Source of the DNA: Halobacteriovoraceae bacterium
Lineage (GTDB): Bacteria; Bdellovibrionota; Bacteriovoracia; Bacteriovoracales; Bacteriovoracaceae
DNA: 60,759 bases
NCBI GenBank assembly: GCA_002718735.1
Contig: PBFR01000006.1
Location: forward strand, 11,261 to 72,019
Direction: 5' to 3'
The notes beneath the pieces were generated by a model. It was not told the origin of the DNA and did not search any database. It was given only the letters and a program-made list of their open reading frames with translations. Position numbers and translations under genes: made by a program. Shown piece by piece: positions 1 to 7,972 of this stretch (the stretch's first letter is position 1; each line of letters opens with the position of its first letter).

Positions 1-33
1 ATTGAAATATTGAAATTAATTTTTAATTTAGGT

Positions 34-63
34 AAAAAAAAAGCCCCTGGGGTTAACAGGGGC
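34..63 (-). terminator. Rho-independent terminator of the tRNA-fMet gene
   Basis: Read on the minus strand, a GC-rich hairpin (GCCCCTG and CAGGGGC arms, positions 43-63) is followed directly by a run of nine T residues (34-42). It lies about 27 bases beyond the 3' end of the tRNA, the expected place for its terminator. Confidence 0.85.
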
Positions 64-90
64 CTAGATATATCGGTTTAATGATAAATT

Positions 91-167
<77 letters not shown>

Positions 168-188
168 CTAATTCTTAAGACGTTTAAG

Positions 189-217
189 GTTATAAGCTAT
201 TATAATTTCTTTGTCTA
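189..217 (-). promoter_or_regulatory. Sigma-70 promoter of tRNA-fMet
   Basis: The minus strand has TAGACA (complement of 212-217), a 17-base spacer and TATAAC (complement of 189-194). Transcription would start near 182, about 15 bases before the mature tRNA. Spacing is ideal and both boxes match 4-5 of 6 consensus bases. Confidence 0.7.
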
Positions 218-338
218 GCTTTAATTATTTGCTCTAAACAAAAAAAAAGTTAATCGCTCAATCATAAATGCCTAAATTTACGAAGCCTTTGTTCGATAAG
301 ACTCTTAGAACATGAATTGTGAAAGTTTGGAGCACGCA

Positions 339-653
339 ATGAAAAGTAAAAAAACAACTCAACCTCTTAATATTACAGTAGATGCAACGGAGCTGAGCGC
401 ACCTCAACAACGTGTACTCAAAACTGTCACCAACCTTATGGCACATGTCATGACAACTGATGAAGAGTCAGAATACTTCGATTCCAGCTCTGAACTTATG
501 AAGTTAGTTGCGGGAGCAATTAAGCAGGCCAATTTCACATCAATATGGAGAGAGAATGAGGAAATTCCCTACTCCACTCAGGCCTTAGAATTTTGTTTAG
601 ATAACTTAAGCGATGAAATTCAAACACAAGATATTGTCCGTTACGATAACTAA
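339..653 (+). CDS. Small acidic protein of unknown function
   Basis: A 104-residue soluble protein that I do not recognise. The start at 339 is preferred over an in-frame upstream ATG at 312 because TTGGAG lies six bases before it. The protein has no signal peptide or membrane segment; it is rich in Glu, Asp, Ser and Thr, with a predicted helical centre (residues 20-75). It is monocistronic between the tRNA and a bidirectional terminator at 681-704. Its own terminator and good ribosome-binding site argue that it is a real gene. Function cannot be inferred from the sequence. Confidence 0.7.
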   Translation: MKSKKTTQPLNITVDATELSAPQQRVLKTVTNLMAHVMTTDEESEYFDSSSELMKLVAGAIKQANFTSIWRENEEIPYSTQALEFCLDNLSDEIQTQDIVRYDN

Positions 654-676
654 TTAGACTTACAGACTTCACAAAT

Positions 677-705
677 AAAAAAGCTCGCCTAAGCGAGCTT
701 TTTCT
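677..705. terminator. Bidirectional Rho-independent terminator
   Basis: A perfect 8-bp stem (AAGCTCGC/GCGAGCTT, 681-688 and 693-700) with loop CTAA is flanked by A residues on the left and T residues on the right. It can end both the rightward gene at 339-653 and the leftward rluB gene, whose stop codon is 8 bases away. Confidence 0.85.
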
Positions 706-707
706 TT

Positions 708-1637
708 TTATTTCTGTGTTTTTTTCTGAGCACTTATAGCTTTTGTCTTTTTTATATTATCCAAAGTTTCAAAGTAAATTTCTTTTCTAAACTTGGTAAA
801 GTCCTTCGAGTCGGCGATAGTCGCGTTTTTTTGCTTTTTAGAACTTTTCTTAACATCAACAGATCGCTTTTGAGAGACATAAACCTCGGCGTTGGCACGC
901 TTACTTCCATCTTTGTTGATTCCGATTTTTTTAAGAAGCTCTGCTTTAGTGATGTATTCCCATCTTCCAGGCTGCAGGCCATCGATCGATAGGTTTCCAA
1001 TCGCCACTCTTCTTAGCTTATCGATTGTCACACCAGCGGCCTCACAAATCCTTCTAATTTCTCGATTCTTACCTTCATTTAGTCTAAACTCCAGCCATGT
1101 TTTTTGAGGAAGTTGCTCCAAAACACGGACTGATTTTGGCTTTAGAATCCCATCGTGGGAGACAATCCCCGCCTTCAGTTTATTGAGAAGCATTTCATTT
1201 ACTCTGCCAAATACCTTAACTTCATAAACCTTTGTTACTTCAAACTTTGGGTGCATAATCATGTTGGCCATGTCCCCATCATTAGTCATCAGAAGGAGTC
1301 CTTCAGACAGATAATCCAATCTTCCCACAGGAAAGACTCTCTGCTTAATTGGAATAAGATCCATCACAGTTTTTCTTCCTTCTGGATCTGATAGAGTTGT
1401 CATGTAACTTCTAGGTTTATTAAGAGCGATATAAATATGGTCAACACTTAGAAGGTCGATCATCTCTCCATCAACCATCACAACATCGCCTTCCAGCGAA
1501 ACTTTGGTGCCTAGTTCTTTTACGACCTTGTCGTTAACTTTAACTCGCCCCTGTACAATTAAATCTTCGGCTTTTCTTCTAGAGGTTACACCGCAGTCTG
1601 CAATGTATTTTTGCAATCGAATAGATTGTGATTTCAT
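708..1637 (-). CDS. rluB: 23S rRNA pseudouridine synthase, RluB/RsuA family
   Basis: A 309-residue enzyme isomerising uridine to pseudouridine in large-subunit rRNA (E. coli RluB modifies U2605). An N-terminal S4 RNA-binding domain (about residues 1-60, starting RLQKYIADCGVTSRRKAE) is followed by the synthase domain with the catalytic-loop motif GRLDYLSEGLLL near residue 105, whose Asp is the nucleophile, and NEGKNREIRRI near residue 195. The Lys-rich tail after about residue 240 is typical of many RluB proteins. The ATG at 1637 is chosen because AAGGAT precedes it; an in-frame GTG lies at 1661. It is the last gene of the M50-scpA-scpB-rluB cluster, an order common in many bacteria. RluB rather than RluE/RsuA specificity is inferred from context. 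Confidence 0.92.
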   Translation of the reverse strand: MKSQSIRLQKYIADCGVTSRRKAEDLIVQGRVKVNDKVVKELGTKVSLEGDVVMVDGEMIDLLSVDHIYIALNKPRSYMTTLSDPEGRKTVMDLIPIKQRVFPVGRLDYLSEGLLLMTNDGDMANMIMHPKFEVTKVYEVKVFGRVNEMLLNKLKAGIVSHDGILKPKSVRVLEQLPQKTWLEFRLNEGKNREIRRICEAAGVTIDKLRRVAIGNLSIDGLQPGRWEYITKAELLKKIGINKDGSKRANAEVYVSQKRSVDVKKSSKKQKNATIADSKDFTKFRKEIYFETLDNIKKTKAISAQKKTQK

Positions 1638-1730
1638 GGCTTCATCCTTTATCTGCCTCACGGCTGTTAGTATTATAGGAAGTGTTTATGCTACACACTG
1701 CTATTGAAGTCAACAGTGTTTGAATTTAAT

Positions 1731-1746
1731 GCCTGCCGAAGCAGGC
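1731..1746 (-). other. UUCG-tetraloop hairpin between scpB and rluB
   Basis: On the minus strand the sequence reads GCCTGC-TTCG-GCAGGC, a 6-bp GC stem closed by the very stable C(UUCG)G tetraloop, 5 bases after the scpB stop. No clear T-run follows, so it is more likely a 3'-end stabiliser or attenuator than a full terminator, tuning rluB relative to scpAB. Confidence 0.6.
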
Positions 1747-1751
1747 CTAAG

Positions 1752-3152
1752 TTATTCTTTTTCTGTTAGGAAATCGATATCTAAGTCTAAATCTTCAGGA
1801 TTAATGCCTGATAGATCTATTTTTTCCACAGAATCTTCTTCGGCTTCGGCCTCAACATCAGCCTCTTCAGAAGACCCCATTAGGTCATCAAATGCCGCAT
1901 CAAGTGCATCAGATAGCTCTTGTGCTTCAAAGTTAAGCTCTTGACCACCTTCAGGTTCGTCAAACGAGATTGGAGAATTAAGCTCAACCGCTTCTTCCGA
2001 GTAATCCTCGTCAATAGTCGACAGCTCACTCATGGCCTCTTCTGCCTGAAGATTGGTTTCTTCAAGGCTAGTCTCTAGATCAACAATATCTGAGTCATCA
2101 AAGTCCTCTTCCAACACCAACTCAGATTTAGGCAACTCACTAAAGTCAAACTCCTCATCGTCCAGTTTAGGTACATTGAAAAGCTCATCAGAAGTGGTTG
2201 GGTTAACTGTTTTTGGCTCAATGATATTGGTGATTAGTTCAGAGACAATTGATGCTTTATTTTGCTCAACCACCTGCGCTTTGCTCACATATTCTTCAAG
2301 AAGATCAAAGGCCGATTTTTTCTCAACCCCTTCTTCTGTAGATCTTTTCTTGTCCATATCAATAAGTGACTTAGTGAAAATAGTATCTGAAGCGATTTCT
2401 TTAATAGAGTTGCTAAGCTCATCCAACTCTTCAAGCTCATCAAAGTCAAACTTAGCCTTTTCTCCAGTTTGAACAATGCTCTTAATCTCATTAATTGATG
2501 CAACATCAGATGCCGATGCAAGTTCGTTTAACTCAGACTCACTTGGAAGTTCTGTGATCTCATTAAGATTAAAAACTTCCAGAAATTCATTTGAAGTGCC
2601 ATATAATGATGGCCTTCCCATTTCTTCAGAGCGTCCAGTAATTCTAACGAGCCTTTTATCCATAAGCTGTCGAACAATGTGGGAGCTATCTACACCTCTG
2701 ATGGATTCAATTGCTGTTTTAGAGATTGGTTGCTTGTAAGCGATGATTGCTAAAACTTCCAAAGCAGTTGGACTCAACTGCATTGAAGAAACTTTAAACA
2801 TGTTCTTAACGATATTAGAATAGGTTGCTTTAGTTCTAAATTGGTACCCTTGTGCAACCTCCATAAGGCGAATCCCATGATGTTTGGACTCGTATTCTTC
2901 TTGAAGTCTTGCAATTGATTCGTGAACGACTCTTAGAGGCAAATCTGTATCAATTTGAGTTTTTATCTTTTGAAGCGTAACCGGCTTATCACTCATAAAA
3001 ATGATCGTTTCAATTGCTCCACACAAAGTCTCATGATTAAGACCTGTTCTAGCTTGCCACAACTTGTCCTCTTGCTCCTTCTCATTAAAGAAGTCCAAAT
3101 CGAGGCTAAATTCCTCTTTAGTAAAGTCCCAAGAATAATCAATTACGTTCAT
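1752..3152 (-). CDS. scpB: Segregation and condensation protein B with long acidic tail
   Basis: ScpB is the kleisin-associated subunit of the bacterial SMC-ScpAB condensin, which compacts and segregates the chromosome. Residues about 40-215 are the ScpB core: two winged helices with the family motif ALEVLAIIAYKQPISK and the downstream IRGVDSSHIVRQL and EEMGRPSLYGTS. The usual family length is about 180-220 residues; this one is 466. The extra roughly 250 residues after the core are extremely rich in Asp, Glu and Ser (for example ELEELDELSNS), low in hydrophobics, and probably disordered. About 40 N-terminal residues also precede the core. It lies 11 bases downstream of scpA in the same operon. 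Confidence 0.93.
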   Translation of the reverse strand: MNVIDYSWDFTKEEFSLDLDFFNEKEQEDKLWQARTGLNHETLCGAIETIIFMSDKPVTLQKIKTQIDTDLPLRVVHESIARLQEEYESKHHGIRLMEVAQGYQFRTKATYSNIVKNMFKVSSMQLSPTALEVLAIIAYKQPISKTAIESIRGVDSSHIVRQLMDKRLVRITGRSEEMGRPSLYGTSNEFLEVFNLNEITELPSESELNELASASDVASINEIKSIVQTGEKAKFDFDELEELDELSNSIKEIASDTIFTKSLIDMDKKRSTEEGVEKKSAFDLLEEYVSKAQVVEQNKASIVSELITNIIEPKTVNPTTSDELFNVPKLDDEEFDFSELPKSELVLEEDFDDSDIVDLETSLEETNLQAEEAMSELSTIDEDYSEEAVELNSPISFDEPEGGQELNFEAQELSDALDAAFDDLMGSSEEADVEAEAEEDSVEKIDLSGINPEDLDLDIDFLTEKE

Positions 3153-3163
3153 ACCAATCCCAC

Positions 3164-3997
3164 CTACTGAGGCGCCGTCTCAGGCGCGCTTCCAACAATA
3201 TCTTCGTCTGTTATTTCTTCTTTCTCATCCTCTGGGTCAAACCCATCGGCTGTTTCTACATCGAATGAGTCAAGGCTATTTATAACCTCAACATAAATGT
3301 CCCCGTCATGCTCATTTTGAAAAACATCAAGCTTGTTAAGTCTTGCAAGCTCCAACAAGGATATAAAAGTGATGACGATCTCATCACGGTTTTCCTGAGT
3401 ATTTAATAGTTGGGTCAAAGTGGTTTTGGCCCCAACTTCCAATCTATTTTTAAGCTCGGTAAGTTTTTCTTTAATAGAGAGCCTATCCCTTTTTACAACC
3501 GTATATTTTCTCTTCTCTCTTCTGAGAAAATCCACCATAACTTCCGTTAAGGAATCCAGTGACATCGGAGTAAGAATGGAATTTTGGATCGCTTTTCTAT
3601 CAATTTTAGGCTTTACGAATATGTCTTCATCTCTTCTAGGAAGAGTCCAAAGCTTCTCACCAAGCTTTTGAAACTTCTGAAGTTCTTCAAGTTTTTCAAT
3701 AAGCTGCGCTTTGGTGGTGATTTCTAAATCACCTTCTTCGATTTTGATCTTTTGGTCTTCTTCTTGAGTGACAGTCTGAGACTTAATAAAAAGAAGAGAG
3801 GCCGCCATGTAGAGATACTCTCCGGCGACATCAAAGTTCACGTCTTGAAGCTTTTTCAGATAGTCTAAGTATTGCTGAGTTATTTGATTGATATCCAAGT
3901 CTTTGATGTCGACTTCTTCTCTTTGAATCAAGTGCAATAGTAGACCCAGCGGTCCATCAAATTTGTCCAATTTGACTTGGATGTTGTTCTCAATCAT
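3164..3997 (-). CDS. scpA: Segregation and condensation protein A (kleisin)
   Basis: ScpA is the kleisin that bridges SMC heads and binds a ScpB dimer. The diagnostic N-terminal motif KLDKFDGPLGLLLHLIQREE (residues 9-28) is followed by helices DIKDLDINQITQQYLDYL and AGEYLYMAASLLFIKSQ, which are hallmark kleisin features. The C-terminal winged helix is visible around residues 195-235 (VITFISLLELARLNKLDVFQ). Length 277 is slightly above the usual 240-260 because of an acidic C-terminal tail echoing that of its partner ScpB. It sits between an M50 peptidase gene and scpB. Confidence 0.95.
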   Translation of the reverse strand: MIENNIQVKLDKFDGPLGLLLHLIQREEVDIKDLDINQITQQYLDYLKKLQDVNFDVAGEYLYMAASLLFIKSQTVTQEEDQKIKIEEGDLEITTKAQLIEKLEELQKFQKLGEKLWTLPRRDEDIFVKPKIDRKAIQNSILTPMSLDSLTEVMVDFLRREKRKYTVVKRDRLSIKEKLTELKNRLEVGAKTTLTQLLNTQENRDEIVITFISLLELARLNKLDVFQNEHDGDIYVEVINSLDSFDVETADGFDPEDEKEEITDEDIVGSAPETAPQ

Positions 3998-4025
3998 GTC
4001 GTGTGTGTCTCTCTCTAATATTTAA

Positions 4026-4727
4026 TTAGCTAAAAAGCTGCAAAAAATAATATGTTATGCTTTGTCCTATTTGAGTCAAAGGTCCCAACACTCTTCCTAA
4101 GGTTGAAACGCCCATCATACTAAGCCCTATGATCACTAAAAATATCATTGGTGTATATCTGGCCAACTCTTCATACTTTCTAAGAGCGCTTCCCTTTAAA
4201 AAAGAGGCTACCATCTTCGAGCCATCCAAAGGAGGCAATGGAATCAGGTTAAAAAACGCTAATAGGAAATTTATGAATATGGAGTAGCTAAGCATTTGCA
4301 AAATTACAGCGTAATACGAAAAACCTTGAGAAACTTGAGTCGCCACAAAAGCATAAATAAATGCTGAAAGAGTTCCCAAGATCAAGTTTGCGCCAGGTCC
4401 AGCAAAACTAACCCAGAACATCGCCTTGCGATGGTCCTTAAAGTTTCTGCTATCCACAGGAACAGGCCTGGCCCAACCAATAACGGCCCATCCAAGAACA
4501 ACTCCAATTAAAGGAAAAACAATTGTTCCCATTGGATCCACATGAGCGGCAGGGTTAAAAGTAAGCCTCCCCTCTCTTTCCGCTGTGGTGTCACCAAATC
4601 TTTTGGCCATATAACCATGTGCCCATTCGTGAAACACTATGGCCAATAAAAAGCCAGGTGCGGATTGAGCGATTGTAAAAAGGATTCTTTGTACGTCCAT
4701 AAGCAGATTTAATATCAAATTGCGCAC
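4026..4727 (-). CDS. Site-2 protease family (M50) membrane metallopeptidase
   Basis: A 233-residue polytopic membrane protein of the M50 family (S2P-M50-like, resembling YwhC/YdgP types). The zinc motif HEWAH lies near residue 31 in the first helix, and the third-ligand region NLIPLPPLDGSK near residue 160 matches the family NxxPxPxLDG motif. Four to six hydrophobic segments are evident. It lacks the PDZ domain of RseP, so it belongs to the short group found next to scpA in many genomes. First gene of the leftward scpAB-rluB cluster. The substrate is unknown. Confidence 0.9.
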   Translation of the reverse strand: MRNLILNLLMDVQRILFTIAQSAPGFLLAIVFHEWAHGYMAKRFGDTTAEREGRLTFNPAAHVDPMGTIVFPLIGVVLGWAVIGWARPVPVDSRNFKDHRKAMFWVSFAGPGANLILGTLSAFIYAFVATQVSQGFSYYAVILQMLSYSIFINFLLAFFNLIPLPPLDGSKMVASFLKGSALRKYEELARYTPMIFLVIIGLSMMGVSTLGRVLGPLTQIGQSITYYFLQLFS

Positions 4728-4757
4728 TATGACGCAATCATTGGCCGAGTTTTTCTC

Positions 4758-4786
4758 TTTTCATGCTCTAGCCGATATCCCATAAT
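4758..4786 (+). promoter_or_regulatory. Probable promoter of the NUDIX operon, giving an almost leaderless mRNA
   Basis: CATAAT at 4781-4786 lies 9 bases before the ATG at 4796, with a weak TTTTCA element 17 bases upstream (4758-4763). No Shine-Dalgarno sequence exists before the ATG (TAATAAAAACAGT). The transcript would begin within 1-3 bases of the start codon. Confidence 0.4.
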
Positions 4787-4795
4787 AAAAACAGT

Positions 4796-5218
4796 ATGAT
4801 AAAGAAAAAGATTCAAACGATTTTATTTTTTCGCAACGCAAATAAACAAAAGACATTTTTGCTCTTGCGTACGAACCAGCGCAGAAAAAACTTCTGGCAA
4901 AACATAACAGGCTCCCTAGATGAAGGGGAATCCTTTGAATCTGCTGCCATACGAGAGGCCCAAGAAGAAACTGGTTTAATAAAATCAAACATCCAAAATA
5001 CTTCGGACCTTGATTTAAGTTTTGAATTCTTCGATCAATGGAAAGAAGACGTTCTTGAGAAATGTTTTGCAATCGAAGTAAAAGATCAATTTCCGATACA
5101 AATAGATACATCGGAGCATGACCAATTTAAATGGGTTCATGAAGATGAAATAAATAGAGACATCGTTAAATTTGAATCCAACTGGAAGGCCCTGGAAAAG
5201 GCGAAGACCAATTTATGA
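4796..5218 (+). CDS. NUDIX hydrolase (dihydroneopterin-triphosphatase-like)
   Basis: A 140-residue pyrophosphohydrolase. The complete NUDIX box, from GSLDEGES to AQEETGL (about residues 38-60), fits the consensus Gx5Ex7REuxEExGu, including the metal-binding EExxE-type glutamates. The N-terminal strand LLLRTNQRRKNFWQNITG and overall length resemble NudB (folate pathway), but substrate specificity cannot be assigned from sequence alone. No Shine-Dalgarno is visible and the start is probably leaderless. It overlaps the next gene by 4 bases (ATGA), so the three genes from 4,796 to 7,340 form one translationally coupled operon with two envelope proteins, an odd partnership. Confidence 0.88.
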   Translation: MIKKKIQTILFFRNANKQKTFLLLRTNQRRKNFWQNITGSLDEGESFESAAIREAQEETGLIKSNIQNTSDLDLSFEFFDQWKEDVLEKCFAIEVKDQFPIQIDTSEHDQFKWVHEDEINRDIVKFESNWKALEKAKTNL

Positions 5219-6228
5219 AGCTGCTCCTTGCAATACTAATGATTCACACATGCTCTTATGCTCAAGACTTTGAGAACGTGGCCATTGATGAACTCGTTGA
5301 TAGAGAAAAGAAAATTATAGATTCAATAGTTGAAAACGAACTAAAGGACAGAAAGAACCTTCCAAAAGAAGTTGTGATTGTTCAGCTTTCAGATATTTTA
5401 AAGTCCCCCACCCAAACCGTTCACATATCAAAAGGGGCAAAGCTCATTAACCTTCTCACAGGAGATCAAGAGCTGCTCACGAAAGACATCTATGCCATTG
5501 CATACACTAGGCCAGACTCATCAGGATACTTTTACTTAAAAAACAACACCGGAGCTCCCAAATATAAGACCCTTCTAAAAAACCTAACCGATATCTCTCA
5601 AGTCACTCAAATGTATGAGCCACCTGTCTATTACAGGCCAATCTCAGAGACAGACAGGCCAAAAGAAATGAATGACACTGAGCTCAACTTTACCACAGAG
5701 TTTAACCTTCACCTTGGGGCAACAAACCCTGGCTTTACCAAAGACCTTGTTAATGATTCACATATTGGTCGCCTACTAGGCTATGAGGCCCAAATTTATG
5801 ACAACTTCAGCCTGCCATTCTCTATTGGAGCCACACTTCTTTATGAAACCATATCGGCCAATATTGGAGAAGGTAGCGAGAACTATAACTCTAATGCCTT
5901 GTCACTTGGAGCTCTTGTTAAATTTTCTCCAATTGATTTTTTTGGCCTTGCTTTTATAACAAGTTTGGGAGCAAGAACGTCGGCATTTTCAAAAATAAAT
6001 GAACAAAGAAGCGAGGAGACTCTAAGTTACAACCTCTCTAAAAATGAAATTTTTGGAGCTGTACAATACGTCATTACAATAAACGACATTAATGCCACAC
6101 TAGGTATCAGCTTTAAAAGACAGTGGATAAAGGCAAGCTCAAACGAATTTAGAACAGACCTTTCTAATGATAATTCATTTGATGACAGTATTTCGGTGAC
6201 TATTGGTCACCTGGCGAGGTGGCCATGA
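5215..6228 (+). CDS. Secreted/envelope protein with probable C-terminal beta-barrel
   Basis: A 337-residue protein not recognised by name. A signal peptide (MKLLLAILMIHTCSYA, cleavage before QDF) is followed by a helical charged stretch (residues 20-60), an SH3-like segment around residues 65-135, and from about residue 155 alternating strands (for example FTTEFNLHLGATNP, YDNFSLPFSIGATLLYET, SLGALVKFSP) typical of a small outer-membrane barrel. ATG overlaps the NUDIX stop, and its own stop overlaps the next ATG. The next gene has the same layout, so the two probably work together in the outer membrane. Function unknown. Confidence 0.8.
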   Translation: MKLLLAILMIHTCSYAQDFENVAIDELVDREKKIIDSIVENELKDRKNLPKEVVIVQLSDILKSPTQTVHISKGAKLINLLTGDQELLTKDIYAIAYTRPDSSGYFYLKNNTGAPKYKTLLKNLTDISQVTQMYEPPVYYRPISETDRPKEMNDTELNFTTEFNLHLGATNPGFTKDLVNDSHIGRLLGYEAQIYDNFSLPFSIGATLLYETISANIGEGSENYNSNALSLGALVKFSPIDFFGLAFITSLGARTSAFSKINEQRSEETLSYNLSKNEIFGAVQYVITINDINATLGISFKRQWIKASSNEFRTDLSNDNSFDDSISVTIGHLARWP

Positions 6229-7340
6229 TTATTTTGGCAGTTTTACTTATTTCCGCTTCCTCCTATGGGGCTAAGTTTCATAAACATCATGACGGCCTAC
6301 AACTAAGAGAGAATAAAGGACAAGTTACAGTCCTAGAGGCCCCACTCTTTTCAGAGCCTAATGTAGAGAGCTTCATAGTCGAGCACATTAGAAAAGGAAG
6401 AGAGCTCTACATTCACCCAGCAGAATTCCAGGTGGATCGCTATAGAGAAGTGGTTAATGTAACCAATGATGAAATCTCTAAAAACAGAAACTTGCTCGAC
6501 AAAAAACACCATGACCCATTGTTTAAAAATGAAGAAGATACCTACATCCCTTCCCCTGATTCAAAGTTCTACAAAACACTAGCTACTAATGGACAGGATG
6601 CCTGGATTCTAAAGGATCATGTTTTTTTACTTTACCAAGATATTAGAGAGCTTGATCAAGAAGTTGTGCGACACGACCCCACCGATTATAGAATCGAAGA
6701 GCCCTTGCCTGAAGGATTTCCTCTCAAGGGTCCAAAGATATATAGAAGCTACTTTGGATTGGCCCTTGGCATCCCAAACTACCCCTCTTACCAATACCCA
6801 TCAAGTATTGATGATACTGGATATGGATTCTTAAAAGAATTCTCATTCGCATGGTTTTCAAGTGTTGAGTTTGACCCGGAGAAAAGACTCTTTTTTGGAG
6901 GTCTGATTAACATCACTCAAGGACAGATTGATTACCAACTGGATGGAAGAAAAGCTGAAGAATTAACGTTTAAAATTTCTGCCGGCCCCATGATTGGCTA
7001 TGACCTTTGGAGAAATGATAACCTAAGAATAAATGCCAATACATCCCTTCAGTTTGCATTTGTGGACTTTCTTGAAATCAAGCAGTTTTCAGCTGACGAA
7101 TCTGACACGAGAACTTTTCAAAGCTACCAGTTTGCCCCACGAGCAGGTCTTAATGTTCAAAAACCAAAGTTTTTCTACTCAATGGACCTAGTTGTTGGTT
7201 TCAACTTGAACTGGGATCTTCCTCGAACCTTTAGCGCCTCCTCCAAAAAAGATAGACCAGAATGGTGGGACGGTGACAGTTTTACTAGGGACTCAAGTTT
7301 CCAAACTACGTATTTCCTAGGTTTACAGGGGGATTACTAG
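6225..7340 (+). CDS. Secreted/envelope protein with probable C-terminal beta-barrel
   Basis: A 371-residue protein. The ATG at 6225 overlaps the previous stop as ATGA and has GAGG six bases upstream; an in-frame GTG lies at 6219. A signal peptide (MIILAVLLISASSYG, then AKFHK) is followed by a bacterial SH3-like segment (about 25-130, with VTVLEAPLFSEPN and QDAWILKDHVFL) and a barrel-like C-terminal half containing repeated aromatic strands (SYFGLALGIPNYPSY, LFFGGLINITQGQIDYQL). The architecture parallels the gene before it. Last gene of the coupled operon; no strong terminator is visible after it. Confidence 0.8.
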   Translation: MIILAVLLISASSYGAKFHKHHDGLQLRENKGQVTVLEAPLFSEPNVESFIVEHIRKGRELYIHPAEFQVDRYREVVNVTNDEISKNRNLLDKKHHDPLFKNEEDTYIPSPDSKFYKTLATNGQDAWILKDHVFLLYQDIRELDQEVVRHDPTDYRIEEPLPEGFPLKGPKIYRSYFGLALGIPNYPSYQYPSSIDDTGYGFLKEFSFAWFSSVEFDPEKRLFFGGLINITQGQIDYQLDGRKAEELTFKISAGPMIGYDLWRNDNLRINANTSLQFAFVDFLEIKQFSADESDTRTFQSYQFAPRAGLNVQKPKFFYSMDLVVGFNLNWDLPRTFSASSKKDRPEWWDGDSFTRDSSFQTTYFLGLQGDY

Positions 7341-7467
7341 CCTTCAGGCAATATTTTCCCTAATCGTGCCAATTTATTTTTTTTCTCAAGGGCCTTTGAT
7401 TGCTCCCGATAAGTCTTGTGAACGGACACGATGTCCACACTCAAAGAAAGATATCCAGGAGGAACTC

Positions 7468-7686
7468 ATGAACACGCCACAAAATCAAATCACTAAAGAA
7501 GTACTTTTCCAAAAACTAGGTAAAACTTGGTACATATTCACTGAAGTAAACGAGAAAGTAATCTACAGCGCTATGCCTGAGGGAATGGATCCAAGAAGCA
7601 CAAAACTGGAATTGTATGATGTTATAGAAGACCACTTGAAAAAAGTTGCTGAACAACCTCGTTTCAAGGCAGAAAGAAGCGCTTAA
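7468..7686 (+). CDS. Small conserved-looking protein of unknown function
   Basis: A 72-residue soluble protein starting at an ATG with an excellent AGGAGGA ribosome-binding site (7457-7463). The longer reading frame from 7366 is rejected because it has no such site. The product is mixed alpha/beta (KTWYIFTEVNEKVIYSAMPEG) with a helical basic C-terminus; there is no signal peptide. It is followed 2 bases later by another small gene and then a terminator, forming a two-gene unit. I do not recognise the family. Confidence 0.75.
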   Translation: MNTPQNQITKEVLFQKLGKTWYIFTEVNEKVIYSAMPEGMDPRSTKLELYDVIEDHLKKVAEQPRFKAERSA

Positions 7687-7688
7687 TA

Positions 7689-7871
7689 ATGGGTGCGGCT
7701 AAAAAATTTAAAGACCACTACCCTAAAGAATCCAAGGATGCACAGAATCAACGGGACAAGGCCGAGATTCAAGCATATAAGGAAAAAATAGAGGATCTTC
7801 TTTGCAAAGATCCAAAGCTTCAGAAAAAAGCGGCAGATATTATATCCACGCTCATAAATTCAAAAAAATAA
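7689..7871 (+). CDS. Small basic helical protein of unknown function
   Basis: A 60-residue Lys-rich protein (MGAAKKFKDHYPKESKDAQ and so on), predicted mostly helical and without a signal peptide. The ATG follows the previous stop by two bases, indicating coupling, and a strong terminator begins 9 bases after its stop. Composition resembles small nucleic-acid-associated or regulatory proteins, but this is only an impression. Confidence 0.65.
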   Translation: MGAAKKFKDHYPKESKDAQNQRDKAEIQAYKEKIEDLLCKDPKLQKKAADIISTLINSKK

Positions 7872-7879
7872 CCATAAAT

Positions 7880-7908
7880 GGCCTCTTTTTCACAGAGGCC
7901 TTTTTTTT
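7880..7908 (+). terminator. Rho-independent terminator
   Basis: The hairpin GGCCTC/GAGGCC (7880-7885 and 7895-7900) is followed by eight T residues (7901-7908). It ends the two small genes at 7,468-7,871. Confidence 0.9.
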
Positions 7909-7938
7909 ACCCACATCTAGCCCAACCGCTTTGCAAAT

Positions 7939-7960
7939 GTTAAGGTTTGTTAAACTTAAC
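7939..7960 (+). other. Hairpin immediately upstream of the aminotransferase ribosome-binding site
   Basis: GTTAAG-G-TTT pairs with AAACTTAAC around a GTT loop: nine base pairs and one bulged G. It ends one base before the GGGGGAA Shine-Dalgarno (7962-7968). It may affect translation of the gene at 7,973 or mark a regulator site. Confidence 0.4.
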
Positions 7961-7972
7961 TGGGGGAATTTT

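Noticed and set aside
2053..2472. Ser-rich plus-strand frame opposite the scpB tail
   Set aside because: It is the antisense image of the acidic Glu/Asp codon run, with no start signals.
7802..7972. N-terminal extension of the DegT aminotransferase
   Set aside because: It would cross a Rho-independent terminator and overlap another gene; the ATG at 7973 has a good ribosome-binding site and begins the conserved family sequence.
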